Below, piece by piece: positions 57,438 through 64,000 of a stretch of 64,000 nt of DNA. Both the position numbers and the translations under genes were made by a program. Source of the stretch: Oleomonas cavernae (GTDB lineage: Bacteria; Pseudomonadota; Alphaproteobacteria; Zavarziniales; Zavarziniaceae); contig NZ_QYUK01000011.1 in assembly GCF_003590945.1 (NCBI RefSeq), positions 2,136,001 to 2,200,000 on the forward strand, read 5' to 3'. Each line of letters starts with the position of its first letter. Position 1 is the stretch's first letter. A model generated the notes under the pieces. That model was not told the DNA's origin and did no database searches. It saw only the letters and a list, made by a program, of their open reading frames with translations.

Positions 57438-57476
57438 GGCGCCAGGATGCCATAGTCAGCGCCTTCGCCTGACAAG

Positions 57477-57493
57477 TGATGTTTTATACATCA
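57477..57493. promoter_or_regulatory. Operator-like palindrome upstream of the XRE gene
   Basis: TGATGTTTTATACATCA is a 17-bp site with perfect 6-bp arms (TGATGT / ACATCA), 80 bp upstream of the XRE start. The same AT-rich stretch is a likely promoter region. Autoregulation by the XRE protein is a natural hypothesis but not shown. Confidence 0.5.
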
Positions 57494-57510
57494 AATTACA
57501 TCGTTGAAAT

Positions 57511-57569
57511 CCCTCCGCACTGAGCCTAAGAATCGACACGGATAGTCGAATTCTGCTTGTGTCGGAGGG
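57511..57569 (+). promoter_or_regulatory. Leader hairpin covering the XRE ribosome-binding site
   Basis: CCCTCCG (57511-57517) is perfectly complementary to CGGAGGG (57563-57569), which contains the GGAGGG Shine-Dalgarno site four bases before the ATG at 57573. An inner pair CGACAC (57534-57539) / GTGTCG (57559-57564) could compete. The layout would hide the ribosome-binding site in the long stem. Confidence 0.4.
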
Positions 57570-57572
57570 TCG

Positions 57573-57875
57573 ATGATCACCGCCTCTCAACTTCGCGCCG
57601 CCCGCGCCCTTCTGGGGATCGACCAACGTGGCCTTGCCGGGCTGTCGGGGCTTTCCGTGCCGACCATCCAGCGCATGGAAGCGAGCGACGGCGTGGTCCG
57701 GGGCAATGTCGACTCGCTCATGAAACTGGTCGGCGCCCTGAATGCGGCCGGCATCGAGCTGATCGACGGCGATGCCGTCAGCCATGGCGGCGGCCGCGGC
57801 GTGCGCCTCAAGACCGCCGATGCCGGGTCGCCGTCGCCCTCGCCGTCGAGGGCTGCGCCGGCATCCACGCGGTGA
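57573..57875 (+). CDS. XRE-family helix-turn-helix regulator
   Basis: The 100-residue product has a Cro/CI-type helix-turn-helix (SQLRAARALLGIDQRGLAG then LSGLSVPTIQRMEASDGVVR, residues about 5-43) and a short C-terminal part (ALNAAGIELIDGDAVSHGGG) of the small XRE type that binds DNA as a dimer. The last 20 residues are low complexity (SPSPSPSRAAPAS). It is 4 bp before hyfB and probably read with it, so it may control the hyf operon. A palindrome and a leader hairpin lie upstream. Confidence 0.82.
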   Translation: MITASQLRAARALLGIDQRGLAGLSGLSVPTIQRMEASDGVVRGNVDSLMKLVGALNAAGIELIDGDAVSHGGGRGVRLKTADAGSPSPSPSRAAPASTR

Positions 57876-57879
57876 CGCC

Positions 57880-59883
57880 GTGCCCGTGATCGCCGCGCTG
57901 GGCTGTGTGGCGGGGCTTCTCGCCGTCTCGGTGCTGGCGGTCGCCTGCGGGCGCATGAGCGCGGCCACGCGCCTCGTCTATGGCGCCACCCTGGTTGTTA
58001 CCGCGACCGGGCTTGGCGTGGCGCTCCTTGCCCTCGCGAGCGGGCCGAGCCAGGTGACCCTGCCCGTCGGCCTGCCCTGGCTGGGTGCCCATTTCCGGCT
58101 CGACGCCCTGGCCGCCTTCTTCCTTGTGGTGGTCAACCTGGGTGGCGCGGCCGCCAGCCTCTACGGCATCGGCTATGGCGCCCATGAGCACGAGCCGCAG
58201 CGGGTGCTGCCGTTCTTCCCGGCCTTCCTGGCGGGCATGAATCTCGTGGTGCTGGCGGACGACGCCTTCGCCTTCCTGCTGTCCTGGGAGTTCATGTCGC
58301 TGTCGTCCTGGGCGCTGGTCATGGCGCATCACCGCGAAGCGGGCAATGCCCGCGCGGGCTTCGTCTATATCCTGATGGCCAGTTTCGGCACGCTGGCCCT
58401 GCTGCTGGCCTTCGGCCTGCTGGCCGGGCCCGAGGGCGGCTATGCCTTCGACACCATGCGCGCCGCCCACCCGCCGCCCGTCCTGGCCGGTCTCGTGCTC
58501 GGCCTTGTCCTGCTCGGCACCGGCTCGAAGGCCGGCCTCGTGCCGCTGCATGTCTGGCTGCCCCTGGCGCACCCGGCCGCGCCCAGCCATGTCTCGGCCC
58601 TGATGAGCGGGGTCATGACCAAGGTTGCGGTCTATGGCTTCGTGCGCATCGTCTTCGACCTGCTCGGCCCGACGGCATGGTGGTGGGGGGTGCCGGTCCT
58701 CGCCGTGGGCGGCGCGACCGCGGTCCTGGGCGTGCTCTATGCCCTGATGCAGGACGACCTCAAGCGCGTGCTGGCCTACAGCACGATCGAGAACATCGGC
58801 CTCGTCTTCGTCGGGCTGGGCCTGGCGCTGGCCTTCGACGCCAACGGCCTGCCGGCGGCCGGCGCGCTCGCCCTGACCGCCGCCCTGTTCCACGTCTTCA
58901 ACCACGCCCAGTTCAAGAGCATCCTGTTCTTCGGCGCCGGCGCCGTGCTGAGCGCCACCGGCGAGCGCCACCTGGGGCGCCTGGGCGGCCTGATTCACCG
59001 CATGCCCGCGACCAGCATCGCCTGCCTGGTCGCCTGCATGGCCATCTCGGCGCTGCCGCCGCTCAACGGTTTCGCCTCGGAATGGCTGGCGTTCCAGGCG
59101 ATCTTGCTCAGCCCCGAACTCTCCCAGTGGGGCCTGAAGCTGATGGTGCCGGCGGTGGGGGCGCTGCTGGCCCTGTCCGCCGCCCTGGCGGCGGCCTGTT
59201 TCGTGCGGGTCTTCGGGATCACCTTCCTGGGCCGCGCGCGCAGCCCGGTGGCCGCCGCCGCCCGCGAGGTCGATCGCTGGTCGCTGTCGGCCATGTTCAT
59301 TCTGGCCGCCTTGTGCGTCATCGCGGGCCTGCTGCCGGGCCTGGTGATCGACGGCCTTGCCCCGGTGGTGCAGGGCCTGGTGGGCGAGCGCATGCCGCGG
59401 CAACTCGGCGATGCCTGGCTCTCGATCGTGCCGGTGATGGAGAGCCGCAGTTCCTACAACGGCCTGCTGGTCCTCGTCTTCATCGCCGCCTCGGCCTCCA
59501 TCGCGGCCTTCGTCATTCACCGCCTGGCCTCGCGCGCCGTGCGCCGCGCGCCGGCCTGGGACTGCGGCTTTCCCAATGCCGATCCGGCAACGCAGTACAC
59601 CGCCAGCAGCTTCGCCCAACCGATCCGCCGGGTCTTCGGCTCGTCGGTATTCGGCGCGCGCGAGACGGTCGACATGCCGCCGCCCGGCGACCTGCGGCCG
59701 GCGCGCTTCACGGTCGAGTTGCGCGATTTCGCCTGGGAGCTGATCTATACGCCGATCGCCAGGGCGGTTGCCTTCCTGGCCGAGCGCCTGAACCATCTCC
59801 AGTTCCTCACCATTCGCCGCTATCTCAGCCTGGTGTTCTTCGCGCTCATCTCCCTGCTGCTCATGCTGGCGATCTGGCCATGA
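57880..59883 (+). CDS. hyfB: Hydrogenase-4-like antiporter subunit (HyfB/NuoL family)
   Basis: The 667-residue product has about 16 membrane helices and starts at GTG 57880 or 57886. The proton-antiporter core has WEFMSLSSWALVM, LVPLHVWLPLAHPAAPSHVS, and DDLKRVLAYSTIENIGLVF; the conserved Lys and Glu of the proton path are present. A C-terminal extension (AWDCGFPNADPATQYTASS) is the HycC/HyfB type. The family pairs with a group 4 hydrogenase or an Ehr-type complex. It follows the XRE gene and overlaps hyfC as ATGA. Confidence 0.9.
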   Translation: MPVIAALGCVAGLLAVSVLAVACGRMSAATRLVYGATLVVTATGLGVALLALASGPSQVTLPVGLPWLGAHFRLDALAAFFLVVVNLGGAAASLYGIGYGAHEHEPQRVLPFFPAFLAGMNLVVLADDAFAFLLSWEFMSLSSWALVMAHHREAGNARAGFVYILMASFGTLALLLAFGLLAGPEGGYAFDTMRAAHPPPVLAGLVLGLVLLGTGSKAGLVPLHVWLPLAHPAAPSHVSALMSGVMTKVAVYGFVRIVFDLLGPTAWWWGVPVLAVGGATAVLGVLYALMQDDLKRVLAYSTIENIGLVFVGLGLALAFDANGLPAAGALALTAALFHVFNHAQFKSILFFGAGAVLSATGERHLGRLGGLIHRMPATSIACLVACMAISALPPLNGFASEWLAFQAILLSPELSQWGLKLMVPAVGALLALSAALAAACFVRVFGITFLGRARSPVAAAAREVDRWSLSAMFILAALCVIAGLLPGLVIDGLAPVVQGLVGERMPRQLGDAWLSIVPVMESRSSYNGLLVLVFIAASASIAAFVIHRLASRAVRRAPAWDCGFPNADPATQYTASSFAQPIRRVFGSSVFGARETVDMPPPGDLRPARFTVELRDFAWELIYTPIARAVAFLAERLNHLQFLTIRRYLSLVFFALISLLLMLAIWP

Positions 59884-60830
59884 TCGCGGATCTCCTTATT
59901 CAGGGCACGCAGATGACCCTGGTCCTGCTGCTGGCGCCGCTGCTCACCGGCTTCGTGCGCAAGGTGAAGGCCCGCTTCCTGCGCCGCCGCGGCCCGCCCC
60001 TGCTCCAGCCTTACCGCGATCTCATCCGGCTCATGCGCAAGGAAGTCGTGCTGGCGCACAATGCCTCGTGGCTGTTCCGCATCATCCCCTATCTGATCTT
60101 TGCGGGGACCTGGGTCGCGGCGGCCCTGATCCCGACCTTCGCCACCGGCCTCATGTTCAGTTGGACGGCCGATCTCATCGCGATCACCGCGCTCCTGGGC
60201 AGCGCCCGCTTCTTCCTGGCGCTGGCGGGCATGGACGTGGGCACCAGCTTCGGCGGCATCGGTTCCAGCCGCGAGGTGATGATCGCCTCGCTGGCCGAGC
60301 CGGCGATGATCATGATCGTGTTCACCCTGGCGCTGCTGGCCGGTTCGACCCAGCTTTCCACCGTGGCCGGCGTCATGCTGTCGCCCACGATCGGCTTGCG
60401 CGTCTCGCTGGGCCTTGCCCTGATCGCGCTGATCCTGGTAGCCATCGCCGAAAATGCCCGCATCCCCATCGACAACCCGGCAACCCACCTGGAACTCACC
60501 ATGGTTCACGAGGCCATGGTGCTGGAATATTCCGGCCGCCACCTGGCGGTGATCGAACTCGCCGCCGCGCTGAAGCTGCTGCTCTATGTCTCGCTCATCG
60601 CCTGCGTCTTCGTGCCCTGGGGCCTGGCGCCCGCCGGGGCCACGCTGGGCGCCCTGCTCGCCGGTGCCGCCCTCTATGTCGCCAAGCTCGCGGTCGGCGG
60701 CTTCCTGCTGGCCGTGTTCGAGACCTCGATCGCCAAGATGCGGGTCTTCCGCGTGCCCGACTTCCTGGGCGTGGCGCTCATGCTCGGCCTGCTCGGCACC
60801 TTGCTGCTGTTCGTTTCACGGAGCCTCTGA
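59880..60830 (+). CDS. hyfC: Hydrogenase-4-like membrane subunit (HyfC/NuoH family)
   Basis: The 316-residue product has about eight membrane helices. It matches the NuoH-like quinone-chamber subunit of group 4 complexes: LLQPYRDLIRLMRKEVV, FGGIGSSREVMIASLAEPA, NARIPIDNPATHLELTMVHE (with the conserved Glu and His) and the later FRVPDFLGVALML. The ATG at 59880 overlaps the hyfB stop. It is the anchor between the soluble and membrane arms. Confidence 0.93.
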   Translation: MIADLLIQGTQMTLVLLLAPLLTGFVRKVKARFLRRRGPPLLQPYRDLIRLMRKEVVLAHNASWLFRIIPYLIFAGTWVAAALIPTFATGLMFSWTADLIAITALLGSARFFLALAGMDVGTSFGGIGSSREVMIASLAEPAMIMIVFTLALLAGSTQLSTVAGVMLSPTIGLRVSLGLALIALILVAIAENARIPIDNPATHLELTMVHEAMVLEYSGRHLAVIELAAALKLLLYVSLIACVFVPWGLAPAGATLGALLAGAALYVAKLAVGGFLLAVFETSIAKMRVFRVPDFLGVALMLGLLGTLLLFVSRSL

Positions 60831-61492
60831 TGGGTGGTTTCGTATTTGACGTCGCCCACCTTCTCGCCGGCGGCCTGGTGCTGGGCAGCTTCATGCTGCT
60901 CTACCAGGACCGCCTCTATGCCCTGCTGAACGCCTTTGCCCTGCAGGCGGTCCTCCTCGCCCTGTCGGTCGCCTGGCAAGCCTACGGCCAGGATGCGCCG
61001 CACCTCTACATCACCGCCGGCATCGCCCTGGTGTTCAAGGCGATCGTCATCCCCGTGGCGCTGCACCGGATCGTCGCCCGACTGGGCATCCACCGCGAGA
61101 TCGAGACCGCGGTCAGCGTCGGGCCGACCATGCTGGCGGGCATCGCGCTGGTCGCCCTGTCGATGGTGGTGATGCTGCGCGTAACGCCCGACGCCGACCC
61201 CCTGGCGCGCGAGGATCTCGCCTTCGCCCTGTCGGTGGTGCTGCTGGGCTTTCTCATGATGGTGAGCAGGCGCAACGCGGTCAGCCAGGTGGTCGGCTTC
61301 ATGTCGCTGGAAAACGGCCTGATCCTGGCCGCAACCGGCGCCAAGGGCATGCCGCTGGTGGTCGAGATCTCCGTCGCCTTCTCGGTACTGGTGGCCTTCA
61401 TCGTCATCGGGATCTTCCTGTTCCGCATCCGCGAGCGCTTCGACACCGTCGACGTCAATGCCCTCGACCGGTTCCGGGGGGAGCGCCAATGA
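60830..61492 (+). CDS. hyfE: Hydrogenase-4-like membrane subunit (HyfE)
   Basis: The 220-residue product has about six or seven membrane helices and the HyfE/MrpC-like core (VSQVVGFMSLENGLILAATG), with a conserved Glu in SLENG. It starts at ATG 60830, overlapping the hyfC stop (TGATG), and its own stop overlaps hyfF (ATGA). The close packing indicates one operon. Confidence 0.92.
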   Translation: MGGFVFDVAHLLAGGLVLGSFMLLYQDRLYALLNAFALQAVLLALSVAWQAYGQDAPHLYITAGIALVFKAIVIPVALHRIVARLGIHREIETAVSVGPTMLAGIALVALSMVVMLRVTPDADPLAREDLAFALSVVLLGFLMMVSRRNAVSQVVGFMSLENGLILAATGAKGMPLVVEISVAFSVLVAFIVIGIFLFRIRERFDTVDVNALDRFRGERQ

Positions 61493-62937
61493 ACGGGCTG
61501 CCGGTCGATGCCATCGGCCTGATCCTGGGGGTTCCCGCGGTTACCGCTGCCCTTTTGGTGGTGCTGCCGGGCTACCGCCTCTCGGCGCGGCTCAACGTGC
61601 TCTCGGCCCTGCTCACCCTGGCCGCGGCGCTCTCGCTGCTGGGCGAGAAGCCGGCGCCGACCCCCTATATCCTGGTGGACGACCTCAACATCGTCTTTGT
61701 CGTCCTCAACACCTTCGTCGGCTTCACCACCAGCGCGTTCAGTGCAAGTTACATCGCCCACGAGATCGAGACCGGCCGGCTGACGCCCCTGCACCTGCGC
61801 TTCTACCATGCCATGTACCAGGTGCTGCTGTTCGCCATGAACCTGGCCCTGATCGCCAACAATATCGGCCTGATGTGGGTGGCGATCGAGATGGCGACGC
61901 TGACCACGGTGCTGATGGTCGGCATCTATCGCACCCATGAGGCGATCGAGGCGGCGTGGAAATATTTCATGCTGGGCAGCGTCGGCATCGCACTGGCCCT
62001 GTTCGGCACCATCCTGGTCTACATGGCCGCGCGACCGGTGGTGGGCGAGGGTTTCGACGGCATGGTCTGGACCTCGCTGATGGCCAAGGTCGCGGCCTTC
62101 GACCCGGCCCTGCTCAATGTCGCCTTCGTGTTCCTGCTGCTGGGCTACGGCACCAAGGTCGGCCTGGCACCGCTCCATGCCTGGCTGCCGGATGCCCATG
62201 CCGAGGGCCCGACGCCCATTTCGGCCGTGCTGTCGGGCCTTTTGCTGAATGTCGCCCTCTATGCCGTGCTGCGCTTCAAGCTGCTGCTGGCCGGCAATCC
62301 CGGGGCGCTGGCGCCCGGGCCGCTGCTGGTTACCATGGGGCTGACCTCGGTGATCTTTGCCGGCTTCATGCTGTATCGCCGCCGCGACATCAAGCGGATG
62401 TTCGCCTATTCGTCGATCGAGCACATGGGCATCATCGCCTTCGCCTTCGGCATCGGCGGCCCGCTGGCCAATTTTGCCGGCCTGCTGCACATGACCATGC
62501 ACAGCCTGACCAAATCGGCGATCTTCTTCGCCGTCGGCCATATCGCCCAGGCCAAGGGTTCGCAGAAGATCGCCGACATCCGGGGCCTGACCGTCACCCA
62601 TCCGCTGCTGGGCTGGGGCCTGGTGCTGGGCGTGGTGGCGATCGCCGGCATGCCGCCCATGGGCATCTTCATGAGCGAGTTCCTGGTGGTCAGTTCGACC
62701 TTCGCCCGCGAGCCGCTGCTGGCCCTGCCGCTGGTCCTGGGCCTGCTGGTCGCGTTCGGCGCGCTGATGCTGCGCCTCCACGGCCTGGCCTTCGGGGAGC
62801 CCAGCGGCAACAATGCCCGGGTGGAGGCGTCCTATCTGCCCCTGGCGGCCCATCTCGCCCTGGTCTTCACCGCCGGCATCTACCTGCCGCCGCCGCTGGT
62901 CGAATGGTTCCAGCACGTCGCGCGGATGCTGGGCTAG
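61489..62937 (+). CDS. hyfF: Hydrogenase-4-like antiporter subunit (HyfF/NuoN family)
   Basis: The 482-residue product has about 14 membrane helices. Antiporter motifs: NNIGLMWVAIEMATLTTVLM with the key Glu, KVGLAPLHAWLPDAHAEGPT, and DIKRMFAYSSIEHMGIIAFA. It is a second proton-pumping type subunit, so the complex has two. It overlaps hyfE by 4 bp, and hyfG starts 18 bp after its stop. Confidence 0.93.
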   Translation: MNGLPVDAIGLILGVPAVTAALLVVLPGYRLSARLNVLSALLTLAAALSLLGEKPAPTPYILVDDLNIVFVVLNTFVGFTTSAFSASYIAHEIETGRLTPLHLRFYHAMYQVLLFAMNLALIANNIGLMWVAIEMATLTTVLMVGIYRTHEAIEAAWKYFMLGSVGIALALFGTILVYMAARPVVGEGFDGMVWTSLMAKVAAFDPALLNVAFVFLLLGYGTKVGLAPLHAWLPDAHAEGPTPISAVLSGLLLNVALYAVLRFKLLLAGNPGALAPGPLLVTMGLTSVIFAGFMLYRRRDIKRMFAYSSIEHMGIIAFAFGIGGPLANFAGLLHMTMHSLTKSAIFFAVGHIAQAKGSQKIADIRGLTVTHPLLGWGLVLGVVAIAGMPPMGIFMSEFLVVSSTFAREPLLALPLVLGLLVAFGALMLRLHGLAFGEPSGNNARVEASYLPLAAHLALVFTAGIYLPPPLVEWFQHVARMLG

Positions 62938-62955
62938 GCGCGGGAGGGAGATGCC

Positions 62956-64000
62956 ATGGCGACATTGCTCGATACCATCGCCGGCGGCCACCTGGTCGAG
63001 GCGCACCGGCCCTACCCCCGCCGGATCGTGGACGCGCCGCTGTGGCAGGCGCTCGGCGCCGGGCTGCACGAGGGGCACTGGCGCCTGCTGGGCCTGTGGG
63101 GCGAGCCGGCGGCGGTACACATGGCGTTGCTGGACGAGGCCGCGGGCCTGCCGGCGGTGGCCAGCCTCGCCTGCCCGGACGGGACCTTTCCCTCGGTCGC
63201 GCAATATCATCCGCCGGCCAGCCGCCTGGAGCGTGCCCTGTGCGATCTCACCGGCCTGGCCGCGACGGCGGCGCCCGATGCGCGGCCCTGGCTGGACCAC
63301 GGCCGCTGGGACCTGCGCCATCCCCTGGGCCAACGCCTGCCCGCCGCGACCGAGGTGCCGCCCTACGCCTTCCTGACCGCCGACGGCGAGGGCCTGCACC
63401 AGATCCCGGTCGGCCCGGTCCATGCCGGGATCATCGAGCCCGGGCATTTCCGCTTCACCGCCAACGGCGAGGCCGTGGTCCGGCTGGAACAGCGCCTGGG
63501 CTATGTCCACAAGGGCATCGAAGCGCTGATGACGGGGGCGTCGATCGAGCGCGCGGCCCGGCTCGCCGGCCGCACCTCGGGCGACAGCACTGTCGCCTAC
63601 GCCTGGGCCCTCGCCCGCGCCGTCGAGGCCGCCCTGGGCGCAACCGTGCCCGAGCGCGCCGTCTGGCTGCGGGCCCTGATGGCCGAACTCGAACGCCTGG
63701 CCAACCACTTCGGCGATATCGGGGCGATCTGCAACGATGCCGCCTTCGCCCTGATGCTGGCCCACTGCGGCGTGCTAAGGGAGCAGGTCCTGCGCGCGGC
63801 GAATGCCTGCTTCGGCCATCGCCTGATGATGGACCGCGTCGTGCCCGGCGGCGTCGAGGTCGCCCCCGGCCCGTTGGACACCACGCCCATCCGTAACCTG
63901 ATCGATGTCGCGACCAAGGCTTTTCCGGCCCTGGTCAAGCTCTATGACAACAAGGCCTCGCTGCAGGACCGGACGGTCGGCACCGGCATCGTCCGCCCCG
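62956..64000 (+). CDS. hyfG: Hydrogenase-4-like large subunit fused to a 30-kDa-type domain (HyfG/NuoCD), partial; Ni-Fe Cys pair missing
   Basis: The first 348 residues are seen; the gene continues past the window. The N-terminal ~150 residues are the 30-kDa (NuoC-like) part, and the large subunit follows (VGPVHAGIIEPGHFRFTANG, RLGYVHKGIEALM). At the site of the first Ni-Fe ligand motif (usually R-x-C-G-x-C-x-x-x-H) the sequence reads AGRTSGDSTVAYAWALARAV: neither Cys is present. The second Cys motif is beyond the window. The ATG at 62956 has a GGGAGGGAG site. This pattern is known from hydrogenase-related (Ehr) complexes and complex I, so H2 chemistry is doubtful. Confidence 0.88.
   Translation, partial: MATLLDTIAGGHLVEAHRPYPRRIVDAPLWQALGAGLHEGHWRLLGLWGEPAAVHMALLDEAAGLPAVASLACPDGTFPSVAQYHPPASRLERALCDLTGLAATAAPDARPWLDHGRWDLRHPLGQRLPAATEVPPYAFLTADGEGLHQIPVGPVHAGIIEPGHFRFTANGEAVVRLEQRLGYVHKGIEALMTGASIERAARLAGRTSGDSTVAYAWALARAVEAALGATVPERAVWLRALMAELERLANHFGDIGAICNDAAFALMLAHCGVLREQVLRAANACFGHRLMMDRVVPGGVEVAPGPLDTTPIRNLIDVATKAFPALVKLYDNKASLQDRTVGTGIVRP

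Noticed and set aside
57808-59796. 662-aa open frame on the minus strand
   Set aside because: Antisense to hyfB; no recognisable domain and unusual composition.
61006-63765. 919-aa open frame on the minus strand
   Set aside because: Antisense to hyfE, hyfF and hyfG, which all carry clear family motifs. Composition (Gln/Gly/His rich) is that of a shadow frame.

Overview
The window is 64 kb of GC-rich chromosome with dense short-gap operons and many GTG/TTG starts. It looks like an alphaproteobacterium, most plausibly a Rhodospirillales-like lineage. The evidence is the order rpoZ-rsh-pyrE-pdxJ-acpS-lepB-rnc-era-recO-parC, a DUF1476 gene divergent from purC, the purC-purS-purQ-purL run, and stand-alone PurS. 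The genus cannot be fixed from sequence alone. I see no prophage, insertion sequence, integron or CRISPR array.

Layout. 0-9 kb: a copper-chaperone-like HMA protein, an exported lipoprotein, parC, recO, an exported DJ-1 family protein, coaA, a PF10118 hydrolase and a DUF488 protein. 9-16 kb: the conserved housekeeping block era, rnc, lepB, acpS, pdxJ, pyrE, rsh and rpoZ, with several 4-nt start/stop overlaps. 16-20 kb: two NYN-domain RNase-like genes flank folK, then a family 5-like uracil-DNA glycosylase, a His-tailed EamA transporter and a SRPBCC protein. 20-27 kb: a cupin, a COG4760-type Bax1-I protein, a 541-aa protein of unknown family, an SbmA/BacA-type ABC exporter, two lipoproteins, tRNA-Leu(TAA) and a CinA-like protein. 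27-38 kb: an orphan urea-carboxylase-type binding protein, a 2OG-Fe(II) oxygenase, an MFS carrier, an MBL hydrolase, sfsA, map, radC, an otsB remnant, a thioesterase and purB. 38-49.5 kb: four tandem RTX calcium-binding proteins on the minus strand, three with N-terminal FG-GAP repeats, probably type I secretion substrates read from one promoter. No secretion transporter is in view. 49.5-57.5 kb: an MFS carrier, a small Cys-containing ORF behind a CRP-like site, GNAT, DUF1476, purCSQL, a transglutaminase and BolA. 57.5-64 kb: an XRE regulator, then hyfB-C-E-F-G, the membrane arm and large subunit of a group 4 hydrogenase-like complex that runs off the end of the window.

Three things stand out. 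First, the HyfG-like subunit has lost the N-terminal Ni-Fe Cys pair (RTSGD in place of RxCGxC), so the complex is probably a hydrogenase-related proton pump with another electron-transfer role. Second, there are two families of dispersed palindromic intergenic repeats: five copies of a ~95-bp element, and a composite GGAGGAGAGGG / GGGGGGAGGGG element at two sites. Third, ten apparent -1 frameshifts in nine genes, including essential era and rsh, all lie in short G/C runs. That pattern points to homopolymer base-calling errors in the assembly rather than to real pseudogenes, so the affected genes are annotated here as whole units.

Regulatory signals read directly from the sequence include two CRP-like sites (25176 and 50898), a perfect 16-bp palindrome upstream of the PF10118 gene, a palindrome abutting a consensus -35 before the urea-binding-protein locus, and an operator-like palindrome plus an RBS-masking stem before the XRE gene. 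All functional calls come from reading the sequence; no database search was run.
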